Assembly (NCBI RefSeq): GCF_000006565.2
Contig: NC_031475.1
Span: 4,044,522 to 4,108,521 of the forward strand
DNA: 64,000 nt
DNA from: Toxoplasma gondii ME49
Lineage: Eukaryota; Apicomplexa; Conoidasida; Eucoccidiorida; Sarcocystidae
Direction: 5' to 3'
The notes beneath the pieces were generated by a model. That model was not told the origin of the DNA, ran no database searches, and worked only from the letters and a program-made list of their open reading frames with translations. Within the stretch, counting starts at the first letter, position 1, and every line of letters starts with the position of its first letter. A program made the position numbers and the translations under genes. Positions 1-14,300 of this stretch are shown here, piece by piece.

Positions 1-141
1 GCATCAACGTTCTGTAAAAAATCACTCTCTCAGCGATGCTCGCGAGCCTGGTTTCTTGCAGCGGACCTGAATTCGTGAAAATGCTTGAACACTCACGGGA
101 ACCCGTCACAAAATTGAGCTCCGTGTTGTACAGCAATGTTT

Positions 142-3100
142 TCAACCACGTTTTTTCTCCAGCCTTGCTTTGTCCTGCTTGATGTGCTTAGCGATGCGCT
201 CCGCGATTTCATTTACCGTCATATTCTTTCCAAAGAAGTCCTTGAACTTGCCGTTCTTCCCTGAGTTCCCAGACAAAGTTAGCAAGAAAATGGCACACTC
301 TTACGAATAGTTATCTGAACACAGCAATTGTACGGCAAATTGCTTCTTTGACAATGTGGCAGGTCAGACAGGCCACCTGATTAGAGAGCAACTGCAACTA
401 ACGCGGGATCTAGGATTCACCGCTAGATCTTCGACCTGTCACTGGTCGAGTAATGCGGAATCGCAAGGGTCAACTAGCAAAGACATTGCGCTTACCCATG
501 AAATACTGAATAATTGAGTGATCCACGAGGTAGTCGGCGTCCGAGCTTTTAATGCCTTCGTTGTAATAGACACGGAATTTGCGTGTCACATCCTTTATTT
601 GCGCCTGCAAAAAATCAGAGACGGAATGCATCGTATGTGTACGAGCTGATTCTGAAACCCCGGCAACTCGTGGGAAACGGCTGCAGAGACCCTTCCGCTG
701 CAGAACAATATTACTGCTTCTCTAATCGACTGCTGTAACAGCCTCCATCGAGGCAGCGCGTCAGCAGTTCCTAGAGAGCGAACGAAGACACAGAGATGAC
801 CAGTGCATACTCGAGCACCTACAGTATGGAGTACACGCAGCCACAGGGAAATGTGGAACAGCCAATGGCGGCACTGATTGCCTCAGCAGAACCACGCTGC
901 CTCGGTCACAGGCTGCACTTACTGGCGTGCCAGTGAATCCGATGAGTCGAGGATGAAATTCTTCACAGTACGACTTGACCTGAGCGACCGTGTCGCGCTG
1001 CGGATCCACTGCAGCAGGTTGAACAGATAGCCAGCACCAGATCAGCGAAAAACGATCCACTAACTTTCGACCTTTCCACCCGGAAATGACCTTTTGGAGC
1101 ACCGGGTCGACAAAAACAGCACCGGAAGAAGAGTCAACGGGATCACGCACAACAGAAAATTTTGGCTGGTTCCCTACGAACCATCTTCACAACACACAGC
1201 AGCAAGGTCTGCGATGGTCTGTCTGTCTGAACCCTTCATCACCGCTCTATAATCAGGAAACTCAGTTCAAATTGACGGTGGGCTCAACTATGACACTAAA
1301 AAAACTTAATTCCGCTTGTACTCGAAGCAACTCTTTCCCTAGAAAAAGCACAACATCTGCCTCCGCGCACGAACCACTACAATGCCTTGCCTCAAAAAAG
1401 ACACACTTTCACCTCTATTTCGGATGCATTTGTTTAACCCCTCCCCAAAACAGGCACCTGCGCAGCACACTTGACTAACCAGTGATGAAGAGTGGCTGGA
1501 CAACTTCGCCGAACTCCTTGTCTGCAGCACGCACAACAAAAAACGCACGAATTGAGTTTGGTGCGTGTCAGCGTGAACCGCCTCTTCCCCTCTACCAACT
1601 CATCTCCACAGCGTGCGTGATAGCCGTGCCACTGCCCCGGCTCCCTGAATCTTTCTTCTTCGCAGCATTGGTATGACGTGAAAATCTGGTCAGAGTGTTT
1701 TGATAAATGCCTCTTAAACCTAGTGTATCCACCCACTTGCACTCTCGCCGGTTCCCAGGCCCATTCAGAGAAACTAGATTAACACTTTTTTTTATCTCAT
1801 ATTTGAAGGGCGAGCGCGGACCGACTGTTTGCACCCAACTAAGGAAGTATCTCAAACGTACCAATGATATCAATGACCTGTGCCATCTTCTCAAGTTCCT
1901 GTGGACAGATGTCCGGGCAGAATGTGAACCCAAAATAGAGAAGCTGGTACGCGCCCTCAAACTCTTCGCTACCGCGCACTCGACCATGCATGTCGACGAG
2001 TGTCCATGGTCCTCCTAAGAGGGGTTTCCCAACCGTATCGCTCTCCGTTCGAACTGCACGCAGCAGCATGGCAAACCACGTATCCACACGTAAAGCACTC
2101 CTCACTTGCCATAGTAGCACCAAAACACACAATGCTCAGCCAGTGATACCAGGGCACTGTCTGCGCCGTCCCCGGCACTCTCGAATACTTTCCATTGCAG
2201 ATCGCGGCATCGTAGAAGTGGAGTCTGGATTCGCATTGACCTTCATAACTCTCTGTCTCTGAGAGAGAATGAAACACTTTCTAGACCGGAAGACTCCACA
2301 TACTACTGGGAGAACCACGTGAAGAGCACCACCATTCTCTCCGGTGATCCCTGAGTTCTTCAGATGGTTTTCTCGTCACCTTGTCCCAGGTGCCAAAACT
2401 TGCCTGCTTGAGCTCGCCGTCTCCTCTCTCCTTGCACGACTACGGCACACGCAATGGTTCTAAGGGCAAAGGAACCACACCAAGCATTCGCCTCCCGCGT
2501 AGGTGGATGCGCTTTCTGGATACTCGGGTACGCTGATCCACGGCAACTGATACAGCAGCTGCGTGACTGCACACTTACCAACAGCTCGGTTGGTGCCATG
2601 GCAAGGCGCCACACAACGACGCTAGACTTGAAACCGTTTCATGGTGAGTGCAAATGTACTCGTTCTGCGATACAGAGGACGAGCTACTCTCTCCAATACG
2701 CAAAAGCCACAGAAGCCGTCAACCGGAGGATTGTAAAACTCGAGTAATTGTTAGTTTACTAAGAGTTAAGGTTTTGACCTCATGAGTGCCTCTCAACAAG
2801 TGACAGTGTTTACCAGCCACATAGTGCCTAGGCGGCCACTTTGGCCTATTATGAGCAACGCTGTCTCACGTACATGCATGCGCAGCAGGCAAGCAGCGCA
2901 GCTCTCCACGGGAAAACGTTCCCTCCCCGTTTGATGGACTCGGCAACTTTCTCCTGCACGCGTCTCTCGTCGGCGTCCGGCTCGACCCGAGGCGGCATAC
3001 GGAGACGAGGAGTACCCGATTCGGAAGCCGATTCCGACGGGCGTTGAGCGGAAGAACAAAATGGGAGCGACAAGGAAGGAGACAGAAGACGGCCGCCGCT

Positions 3101-3901
3101 GCGCGGGTATGAGGTCAGAGGGACAGACACCCTTAAAGCTCTAGGGGGAGAGGAGGTAGCAGCACCCGAAGAATGGGGAAGAGAGGAGCTCCCTGCAGAG
3201 GATGAAGCTCCTGACAAGCCTGCAGAAGTGGAGAAGAAAAAATATGCTGGTTTCCTTCCAAGAATACCTCGAGTAAAAAGACCCGGATTCCTTGGAGATG
3301 ACGTTTGGCTGAGGATTGTACGCATTTGGGAAGGAATTGCTTTCTTTGTTAGCGCGGAAGGATAATAAACGAACGCAGTCGCCTGCTTGGAATTGGGCAA
3401 GAAAGGCATCCCAGACACAGACACGGTAGGAGACCGCCGGCACCCGCCGTTCACAGAGGTGAACAATCCGTACGAATGACCTCGCAAGCATCCCTCCTGG
3501 CTTCTTCCTTTTTGGACAGCAGTACCACGAGAAACGACTGCGCGCCTTGAACAGTCGGCATGAAATCGAGCAGAAGCCAGGGTTAAAGCAGGAACAGACG
3601 AACGGCAGTTGCCGAGCGGAGACAAGCTACCGATTTTATTTCCCATTTGAGGCATACTGCCACAAGCCAGTATCCTTGCGGAACATTCAGAGTGGCTAGG
3701 AATAGACGCCGCAGAAGAGCAAACTGATGCCATAGGTTTCTGGGGCCACACACTTTTGCGGGAGAAAGAACCGAATCTTTCCCTTCCACAAGCGGATGCA
3801 AATGAGGGCAGACGAAGGCTCGGCAAACCTGCCTTTCCGCCAGCAGCACGGAGCCCCCTAAGGCTGCCAGCTATACCAGAAAGTGCATTCTGAGCACTCA
3901 T
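142..3901 (-). CDS. SCO1: SCO1/SenC-family cytochrome c oxidase copper chaperone with long N-terminal extension
   Basis: This is the copper metallochaperone that helps load the CuA site of cytochrome oxidase subunit 2; it should be anchored in the inner mitochondrial membrane. Eight exons join in consistent phase: 3901-2870, 2626-2579, 2258-2189, 2053-1862, 1521-1480, 1008-923, 604-496 and 260-142, giving about 565 residues. The thioredoxin-like SCO domain is clear. It has [20 protein letters not shown] with the copper-binding CxxxC pair (bases 1905-1919, about residues 429 and 433), [20 protein letters not shown] and VDHSII with the distal copper-ligand His (bases 518-520, about residue 519). 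One hydrophobic helix (about residues 334-353) is made by joining exons 1 and 2. The ATG at 3901 has A at -3. The first roughly 330 residues are Ser/Arg-rich, unlike typical SCO proteins, and probably include the mitochondrial targeting sequence. The domain call is firm. The exon 1-2 and 2-3 junctions are my own splice calls. Confidence 0.9.
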
Positions 3902-6900
3902 GGTAGTACGTCACAGCTGTAGCTCCTAGGAATAGAAAAGAATCAGAAAAACACTTTTCAGATTCCTGCAGTTGGATTAAAATGCTGTGGAACACGCGAC
4001 TATGCTAGGCGCACTTGCTGGAAGGCGCTTCACATTCGTTTGAACGTTCCGCACATTCTAGAAATTCAGTTAAAGCAAAATACACGGAGGAGGCGGAAAA
4101 AACGGAACAAGGAACTCCAGTCTCTGCCCTCAAGCTGCAGCCAGCATCTCTGTTCAAAGCAATGACACTTTCGGCGAATCGGGAGTGACGTCACAGGCCT
4201 GCTACTTCCAGAGTGCGAGTACTTGAAGTCGCTCCTGCAAATCCGAAAACTATTTGTATTCTCAAGAAAATACATACACTGAAAAAGAGAGATGGGATCG
4301 GATCTGGTTCTCCAGCGGCATGGTAAGCCGGGATCATCGACAGAAGGCAAGACAATCGTCAACCGGCTTCCGAGAGCATGCCTTTGCGATCAGTAAAAAC
4401 AGGACGAGGCCGCAATCGCTTTGCTTCCTTTCCACAGCCACCAGGGCCTGTAGAACTGTGTTTCTTGTAACAATATGGAATTTTCGCGCAGTGCGTTTAG
4501 GTTTTTGTGGAGTCCATGTTCAGGATGTCTATACGGACCTGTCTGCATGCATCGTTACCCGTAGACAAAACGGTGCCGGCTGGCGCTTATGCACACCAGT
4601 AGAGACCCGCAAGAAATAAGACAGCAACGCCTGAACACAAACAACTGCCTGGTCTTTGTCCTGCCTGTCTCCTTCTGGCGTCAAACTGGTGATTTCTCCT
4701 TCTTCCGGTCTCCGGTGGGCCGCTACCCGTCATGATGTCTTGGTCCACTACAGTTCAGTGATGCACTCGAACTTGCGTTCACCTCGTTGCCAATTGCGCC
4801 TAGAAAAGTGTGGTAGGTGTCTTCTTTGTTTCTGGGAAAACTACCTACGAATTTTATCCACGTGTCACAATTGCTGGTCGCTGCAGTTCGGCGGTGTGAC
4901 CCCCTTGACGGAGACCTAGTAAATGGACGGCCGGTCGAATCGACAGAGTCAAAGTTGGAATTTCGGTAAAACCCGTGGTTTTGTTCGGCTCTTGCGCACC
5001 ATGCAGTGTACCCTACGATCCACCGATGTGCAGAATGGAACTTTCAACAACTGTCTAAGTGGTGTGCTGCCGCGATGATGCTAGCTTAACCACCGCCGAG
5101 TCGCCTACTAAAAGTCTCAATGGCAACCAAGGCGCTTCTTGTGGAAGCAAAAGCAACCATGAAACAAGACACAATTTGCTGTGAAGTATGTGCGTACTCT
5201 CAAGGTTGTGTCTTTGTGCCTCGGATAGCCTGTCGTCGACCACGTTGCCAACTACGTCTCAACTGAACTGAACGAGAAGCTTCTCACGAGAATGCCACAG
5301 TGAGTGGACTCCATGACGGGGGAACTCGCGTATCTCTTTGTGAAAAGGCTACTTGAAACTGGTTAGGAAACAGATGTGGTTGAACATTCCGTAGGATACA
5401 TAACAAGGGCTTCCTCAAGAAAGACTGCACACCTCAAAGGTTGAAGTCAAATAAGATCTCGCCTCAGAAAAATAGTAGATTGAAGCACAATTTTAGTGAA
5501 CTCGGCGTGCTGCGAGAGATTCGCCAAGTGATACACATTCCAGGAACGATGTTCGTGAAGAGTAGCAGTTCTGCCACTACCCCTCCAAAGCAAGCAAAGA
5601 ACGACTCCAACGCGTCTCGACAGAGAAATGACCGTGAATCATTGAGATTCGAGTCACCTTGCATCTGCCTTGAACCTTCCAGTGCCGTAGTCACGCCAGA
5701 ATGTTGCAACCTTGTGACGAGCGGCGTTTGATATCATGCTGTGTGTGGGCAAGGAGGATACGACTCATCCACGAGCATCGTCGGTAGCTCGGTTCACACA
5801 AATGGCTCAGTTTTGTTGAACTAAATCGCCTAAGCAGTTAAGAATCGGCAAGTCGGCGTCTTTCTACCCCGCAGCAGTGGAGCTGGCAATTTTACAGTGC
5901 AAGCCCTATTGGGATTGGCAGTCTGCGCGGCATACGGTACTCGACGCAATACTTCTCCAAATCGTCTTGCCACTCGTCGAGAGGCAGTCGCACTTGGATC
6001 CTTTTTCTCCCACAGTTGTGCAAGTGTTTTTGTTCCGGTGCGTAGTGGCGCCGAATCGCCTAAAACAAAAATCCGTGATCAAGTCATCTGGCGGTGACCG
6101 TGTGCATAAGTTTTCCCCCACGTCCAGCAGTTCGCAGAATCATCAGACATGTAATGGCTTGCAGCATCCGAAAGTTTCCCTTGTCACGCGCTTTTAGTAC
6201 ATAACCGGATGAGTTCTCTTGCTGCCACCGCATAGAATGGTTAAGCGTGCCCTGGTACGACCGCTTCTGCAGGTCACCCCTGTGGCCGTTATTAGGTCGC
6301 AGATCTGAAGGCTGCTAGGTTGTTCCGTTCGTAAAGCACACGATGCAAAATCGCTATTTCTATACATAAAGATGCTCTGAATAGTGGCGTCCTCTACGTG
6401 GGAACTGGGAAGTCGTGTACGTTAGTTTTCTCTGGCAAGCATTATAAGGATGGGCGATGGCTCTTCTCAGGCGGCGCACTTCTGTCCTGATAAAATCTCG
6501 TGGTACAGACAGGATGAACGGCCTTCAAACTTACTAAAAATGGGTGAGTTCCAGTTCTAGGCGGTGTTCCTGGTCATTGGTTTTTACTTCAGGCGTGGCA
6601 AAAGGGTAATTACGCTCTAGCGTGCCCACTCCACGGTAGCAGTGCCATACAACACGTCGCCACACATGCTAAAGAAAACTGCCGAAGGTGGATAGCCAAA
6701 GACGATGGCTCTGAATTCTACAGGCATCCTACAAACCGTACACTGATGCTGGCAAGTGCGTCCGTTACTGAACGAAATGCCCTGCGCCACTGCATCTTAC
6801 CCCTTCTACAGGCTGCCTGCCTTCCTTTTCGGTGTGCAGAAATCGTTTCAGCTTAAGCCTTCAGTGTCCGTTTCAGGGAATAGACACGACGATACGTTTC

Positions 6901-8302
6901 GCGCCAACCAAGCTGGCAGTCGGCACCGCCATTTTCCTTCCGCAAGAAACGAACGCAGTCGAGCTTCTTCCGAACGTAGCATCGTCGTGTCTGCGAAACG
7001 TGACACCCTTGCGAACGATGTTTTCTTCTGATTTCCAGATCTCCCAGCCGACGTTCCGTCGTTTCCCTCACATCGTCAATCGGCGACACAGTCAAGCGCT
7101 TTCTAGAGCCTGTTTTCAACGGATTTTGATCAAACTTGTCCATCTTCATCGCAAGGAAGTCTGCAGTCTGCCATGTTGTGCCAGCTGCTCACAACACTGC
7201 GGCCGCTCACAGTGTCGAGTGCTGCGCCTGTCTTGAGTGTCGCGGCGCGTGACAGGAAACAAGGCGACCCGCGCGCATAGTCCTCAAAACCCTTTTGCTA
7301 GGTCTTGCTCAAGTGGCGAGCGTCGTGCTAGCGCTGCGCCTTCCTGGTCTTTCTTCGCCACTCGCTGTCGATGAAGAGAGAGCATCGACGCAGCACTGTG
7401 TATGCCTAGAAGAGCAAAGTTCGGGATTCGGAGTAGCCAGTGGAGTTCTTCGCCCAGGAGCAAACGAACAAAAAGAAAGGACGACTCGGCGCCACTCTCG
7501 GCTTTCGACTTTGACTTGATGGCAGGTAGCTGCAATTGACCTTCCACCATGTGGCTTCTGCCGACAGAAACTGCTCTGCGCATGTTTTTGTGTGTCTGCC
7601 CGACGAGGTAAATTCGCACTTTGAGGGACTGCTCAACAGTCAGTGTTCTTGAACCTGTGTGAATGTGTTGCGTTTTCGTTGGGTTGATACAGCTTCCGTT
7701 TGCGCCGACTGGGAACACCGGGACGGCGAGGCGAAGGTGCTTTCCATTCGTCATCGGCGATTCTCGTCAGGCCCTAGTTGCGCGTAGAAGGATTCGCCTT
7801 TCCTCCGGATGCTTCCTTTGTTTCACACGTCCTTTCGTTCTGAAACCTCTGTCTTGTGGCAACAGTTGCCGATTTTCTGCCTTCAAACTAGTTATTCCGG
7901 TGACAACTTGCTGTCTCGGCTCGATTCAGGCGAAAGGCATCGCTGCAGCATGAGTTACGGCTAGGATACAAAAACCAGTGTAACAAATTGGCTGCTGCTC
8001 CGCCAAGAGTGTCTGTCTTGTTTTTTCTGGGAAGCGGATGCCGAATGCAGATGAAGAGGTGGTTGTGGACGGCCGCGTCCGTTCCTGACCTAGTCTCGAG
8101 GGCAGACTCGCGGTCTCCTTCATCGTATTGAGTCGCTGAATGACGTACTACTTCTTTCTCATCACCAAGATCTTTTTCACTTCCGTCTGAAACCTCGTCT
8201 CCGCAGGCGAATGTCTTCAAGAACGCCTCTGGACAGTTTCTTCGTCTACCTGTGCACAGTCCTCTTGTCCGTCCCACAACGTCGGGTGCCAGTGTTTACA
8301 CC
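3902..8302. other. Intergenic / divergent 5' region between SCO1 and the large Ser/Arg-rich gene
   Basis: The flanking genes run away from each other here, so this 4.4 kb should hold both promoters and 5' leaders. I see only short open frames with no family resemblance or supporting splice sites. Base composition is mixed; CT-rich stretches towards 7.2-8.3 kb fit a leader of the downstream gene. No RNA gene or repeat was recognised. Confidence 0.5.
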
Positions 8303-11300
8303 ATGAATGCAGCTTCTGACTGCTCTGTTTCTCCTCCTGGAATCGCCCCCTGCAACGCCAGCAGCTGCGGCGGGGGCGCCGAAGGGAAGGGCATCACGTC
8401 TTTGCAAGCCGAAAACCCCGAAGCCTATGCGGCCAGAGACTTCGTGCCTGCAAGCTGTGGGCTCGGCAGGCCTACAGCAAACCCTCTGTCCACTGTGAAC
8501 GGCATATCCGGTGAAGCAAGTGCAAGCATGCCAGCCGCTGCACCAAGTGGCCCGAATTCGCCAGCCCAGAATTCTGTGTCCAGAGAGGCGTCTGCAGGCG
8601 CAAGCGGCTTGGCATGCAGTCGACAGCCTCAGCTTTTGGCTGTGCAGGGTCTGGGGCTTGTCCCGCCTTTGTCTTCCTTCGCGTCCACCGCACAGTCGCT
8701 GGCAAATCGAACGGGAAGCCCGAATGGGATGTGCCCCTTTCCTCGGAACGGTTCCCCTCCAGCGTTTGCTGTCTCGCCTTCCGCCCCGCCGCGGTCCGGG
8801 AGTCTGGATCCTTCGACTTGGCTGCTCAGCAGTCCGCAAGCGTCGGACAGACGCACGCAGCTGGCCCGACAGCTGTCGAGTCCTCTGGCCAGCCGAGCCT
8901 CCATTTCTCCCGCTCGAGTATTTGGGCTTCAAGCGGTCTCTCCCCTTCGATCTCGGGCCACTTTGGCGCCAAGGCCGCTCGCAGAGACGTTCTTTGGCCT
9001 CTGCAGTTCCGCAGGTGGCTCGTGCGAACCAAACCACCCTCTCGTGCATGGACTTCTGCCGTCGGACTCTCCCGCGGCTGGCGAGAGAAACGCAGTCTCC
9101 CATCCCGGACTCGTTTCTGCTGGCTCACCTCCTTCGACCAGCTCTCCCCCACAGGCTCGAAGCTGTGAGCGCCAACGACCGAATACAACCGCCCCCTCGA
9201 GCGCCAGTGTCTCAAATTTCTGTGAGCTGTCTGTCTCGGCTTCCACCTCCGACGTGGGTTCGCCTTCCGCTGCGAACACACTCCAGGAAACCGAGCTTTG
9301 CTCTGTAGCTTCACCCTCTGGGACTGGCAGTGCGCCTTCGGCTCTCTCCAATGCGAAACCGTCCTCTATGGAAACGCGAACAGACGGAGAGCAGGAATCG
9401 TCGCCCGTCAGAGCACGCCCAGGTGCGGCACCGAGGATTCAAGCCACGTCAGGGGGGCCCCTGTCCGGCGAACCCAAGGAAGCCGAGAAAAACGATGCTT
9501 CAGCAGAAAAGCGAAAGACAAATTCCGTTCGTTGGAGAGCGTCGATCATGTCGAATTCTCCAGAAAAAACGCCGCTTGAGATCCGAGCCAAGACCCCGGA
9601 AGCGCGAAGGCGCCACGGTTCACCGGTCCGATCTCGGCCGCGCAGCACCTCAACGCTGTCGGGCCAGGTCAGGGGAACGAAGCAGCCACAAGCCGCCGTC
9701 TCGCCAAGTTTGAGCGCGACACTCGAGGCGTCACGCGGAGACTCTCTCAGGAGCCGCTGCCGGTCGCCGGTTCCGGAACGCTCACATAGTGTGGCGCGAC
9801 ATCAGTCCGCTCTCGGGTGTCGTGGAAGGCGACCGCCGACTACTTCAGGATCGACCAAGTCTCCTTCACCCGAGTGTCGAGCGCGGCCCTCGTCTAGAGC
9901 CGGCTCTCGCCGCCCGGGACGTTTACTGATGCCTCGAGCTGAAGTTCGCCCTTCTTCTTCTGGTGTCCTCTCGTCCCACTCCTTCAGCGGGGGGAGGCTC
10001 CCTCTGGATATCAAGGAGCTAAAGAAATTGCACAAGCATCCGCTGACAGGGAAGCCGTCCAACAGTTTGTCCTCCGTCACGACCCTGCCGGCCGTGCGTG
10101 AACCGAATTGCTCCGCACTGCGGGAGAGAGCAGCCAGTGTGTCTGTTGGCGCGCAAAAGACCTTAAATAAGAAGGGTAAAGCAACAGACTCCAGAACAGA
10201 GACGCCCACGTCGTCGCCGAGTCCCGCACCCGTCAGAGACGCGTGTACCCGGCGCAAGGGCCCTGTGTCTGTGAGTCGAAATGGAGGCGCGAGAAGCAGC
10301 TCCACGCGTCCGGTGAGCAGAGGACGCGTATCCATCGACCCCGCGAAGAAGCGTGAGAAAACTGAGTCTCTCGCTTCTCGCTCGCGGTCTGCTTCCCCGA
10401 CACCGGTGGACCCTGTCCGTGTCAAGGTCCGAAGAAGTGCGTCTCGTCTGTCAGGACAGTCCCACACTGTCGGTGGCACGAAGGGAGTTGCCCAACGGAA
10501 GACGCCTGTCAAGCAGCGGACCCGCAGTGGCACTTGCATTCGGCCTGGGTCGGTGGTTTATGAGCCCTCGCGCCAAGTGGTAACTCCCAGAAATGGAAGC
10601 CCGGCTCACAGAGCCGCAAGCACAGTCCTGACTCGGAGACAGCGATCTCGAGGGCGCCACAGCTCCGTCCGGCCCCTACCCCGGGGCTTGAGTCAGCGCG
10701 ACAGCTCCCTTAGCTCCTCCGATACTGGCGAAGCGAGTTCTGGCAGCGACACACGCTCCCTCCATCGTCTCATGAGGTCGACCCTGTCTCTGAAAGTGCG
10801 TTCGATGTCCTCGGCCTTCGCGGAAGGACCGCTTCACCTCTTGAGGCCTCCGTCGTTCGAGCTTGCCGCATCCTCTGACAGATCCTCTCCCGAGTCTCGC
10901 AAGGCGTCCTCCACTGTCTCTCTCTGTTCAGGTGCCGCTTCCGCGACGGAGCCGTCTACCCTGCCTGGGTTGGGGCAAAGCTTTTTGACCGTGGGCGTCT
11001 GCGCCGCGGCGCCGGAGGGGGACTCGGACGGCAGGGGCAGCGGCTCCAGCACGTACCGTCGGGCGAGCTGCGCGTCGTCTGTCGGCGCGGCCTCGAGTGA
11101 TTGGGCCGAAGTTCCAGGCCCTGTGGCTTCGACGCGAGCTTCAAGGCTTCCCGCGACTCAGGCCCAGGCGCGGCGCCAGCATCCAGGGAGAGACGAAAGC
11201 GACACAGAGGGGGGACCTGGACTTGCGCCTACGCGCTCCGGCCGGAGTGAATCCGTTTCTTCTGGATACTCGTCGACGGAGAGGCGGTCTCCGCGTCTCC

Positions 11301-14300
11301 AGGAATCTCGCGCGCCTCAGCTCAGAAACCGTAGCACTGCTGACCTGTCTCCTCGCGCGCGCCGCCCCTTGGCTCCCTCCAAAGAGGAGACGGCGCCTCG
11401 CGGCGTCCAACTCCCTCGACTGAATCTGGATGTCCTGGGCCAGAGTCAGGAGGCACCGAAGAGAGTCGAAAGCGGGGAAGCCCCGAAAAAAGGTCCCGGC
11501 GGACGGGCACCGAGTTCGGCTCCGCACAGTGGCACTGAGGGCCGCGCCTCAACAGCCGAGCGGCCGCGTCCCGACGGCGACGGCGCGTTGCCTCAGGCGA
11601 GAGAGACCTCTGACGCTGCGAGGGAGCGCGCAAAGGGAGGCACGGCGGCGGGAACGCCTCGAGTGCCCGGGGACAGAGACCGCCCCGTTCAAGGACGAAA
11701 CGAGCGAAGCCCCCAATCACGCATAGGTACGCGAGAAATCGCGGAAAGGCATGGTCCACCAAAGAAAAAGAGTCCAGAGGTGGCGGAACTGTCGCTGCCC
11801 CGGCGCAACACCATGCGAGAGGTATCTCCCCGGGCTCTCGCCGGCGCCGGTGCTGTCGAGCACAGTGCGGTCAGACAGCGTGCGTCGACCTCATCGGTCT
11901 CACACGGGCGCTCTAGAGCGGCCGAAGAGACAGACAGATCTTCCGCCTCGCAAGACTCGGTTGCGGTCGCGGTGAAGACGACGGGAGGCGAGCTTCGCCA
12001 CTCGACTTCGAAGGAGATTTCGCTTTTGAAGAAGTCCGCGAATGCGCCTCCGTCGCCTCGCGCCCACGTGACGGGGACGCAGAGAGCGAAGCCTGTGGCA
12101 TTTCCTAGTCGAGGCCAACCAACTGGCGCCGCCGATTCCTTATCAAAGAAGAGCCCGACTGGAGGCGCGTCTTCCTTTGACCTCTCTGAATCTGCACGGC
12201 GCGAGCAGGAAAGAACGCGTGAGACACCCTCAAGGCCGCGACTCAGCGCTCTGCCAGGCAGCCTGCCCAAGAGCAAAGTCTCCCCGCCAGGCCCGCCGCG
12301 ACCTCGTGCTTCGCATTGGGAGACGCCTAGCGAAGCGCGCGACGCCTCAGACACGCATGCAGCGAAGGCGCGACACCCTTCAGGCAGAGCCGACGCAGGC
12401 GCGCGTTCGGCCAGCGTCTTGTCCGGCGATGAAGGTCCCCGAGGGGACCTGGAGGCCCAGGAACAGTCTGACTTGACTCTCCAGAACTCCCCCAACATCA
12501 AGCGACCGCCGCTGCGTCAAGCGTCTGTTTCAAGCGCACTGTCGGAATCACCGTTGGGCGGGGCTGGTGGCAGGGGCATCGGTGGAGCTCGCAAGAACTT
12601 TGCGCCTTTTCAAGGTGTCGCGATTGCTGCCAAGGGGACTCAGACCCGAGTCGCTGCGAAAGCGAGGCCTTCTGAATCTTCGCAAGCGAACGCGGGTGCG
12701 CTTTCGTCGCCGTCTGACTCTCTTCGAACTGTCAGCTCCTCTTCACCTCGCCGCATGCAACGGCCTTCGGGCGCGAAAGATCTCTCGCGCCCCGGTGAGA
12801 CTCGGCGCGTCAACCTTACGGCCTCGCCGGCGTCGAGCGCGCGGCGCAGCGACAGCGAAATCCCCAGTCTCCGAATTGAGAAGAGCAGCCGCGGGAACGA
12901 GGGCGCTAGACGCCATGGCTCCGGCCTCCCGAGTCTCTCGGGGTTGGGCGACTCCGCTGAGAAGGAAATGGCGAGGGCAGGCAGCGCCTTGAAAGTCGCT
13001 CAGGGAAAGCTCGCGAAGAAGGCGCCTGCCTCTCCGCGAGACACGAGACTCCTTTCGCGATCGCTCACGCGCAGCAGCGTCCTGTTGGAGCTCCCGGGAG
13101 AGAAATCCCTCGGAGGCGTGAAGCGACCGAAAGCGAAGGCTTCAGGGAAAGCCGCCGCCGGCCGCAAGAGAGCAGACGCGTCCCCACAGAAGAGAACGGG
13201 GAAGACCCAGCCTGTCGGGGCGGCTTCCAAGTCACAGGTGGTTGAGGAGTCGCCGAAGACACCCGAGTTCTGCGTCAAGGACCTCCCGATGCCGGCGAGT
13301 CGAATTCAACCGAGAGTCTGCGTGTCCGACGGCTTCTTTTTACCTGTCAGAGAAGGTCCACAGCTCGAGGTAAAAAAAGAATCGTCTTTTAAGGACTTCA
13401 ACTTCGACTGAACTTTCGTGACGAAAACGTTGTGGACTCGTGTAGGCCAGAAACGCCACACACAACCGTTCAGTGGCTGTGTGGAAAAGCGACTGGAGGT
13501 TCTCAAACATGTAGGCAGGTTTTGAAAACCGGAAAGATTCAGGCGTCGGCTTTTGAGCCGCTTTCTGTGTTGAGTGTCTTTGGAGACAACGTGACTGCTC
13601 ACATGGTTGACAAATCGCGTGCGTGCTTTCTGCCGCGTCTCGGGATCTCCCCTGCGTTTGTGAGGTGACTGGAGAGCTACGTCTTTCTGTTCAGCATGGA
13701 CGTTTCCCCAGAGGACAAGAGTGGATTCAGGTAACTCTGTTTTCATTTGTTTTTGGTTGACTTTTGTTCTACCTGAATATGTTTCACCGAATTGCGTTGT
13801 CCTAAATGTATTCAGTTCCACAATGCTTTATTGGAACGCGTTTCATTCCAACATGTTTCATCGAACTCGGTTTCAACCACTTGTGTCTCACTGAATGATG
13901 TTTCTACCACTCACGCGTCGATCGACCGTGCGTTTCTCACTCCTGGTTCGCGTCCCCACCGTTTCCTCGATTCTGTATTTCAGTGAGTTTATTCCGCGTT
14001 TGCTTCTTTTTTCTGACCAGCGGAGTCGTATGATGAGGAGCTTCCACCAAGATCTCTGTCGGCCGGGGCCGCGGGGGTTGTACGACCGGAGGTTGTACGG
14101 CATGGCTCTGGAGCTGTCTCTGTTGATGCCGACGGACTTGAAAAACTTGAAGCGTTGGCTTCACGAGAGCGTCGCAGAGGTCGAGGAAGAGCGCCAGGAG
14201 CTGGCCGATGTTTGGGGATTTCTCGAGGTGCTCCCCAGCTTCTGCATGGTCAACGAGCCGCTGGACTTCGTCTTGGCCTACCGAGATGAGACCCGGTGGA

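Noticed and set aside
7284..7754. Minus-strand ATG frame of 156 codons upstream of the large Ser/Arg-rich gene
   Set aside because: No recognisable domain. It lies in the likely 5' leader or promoter of the opposite-strand gene.
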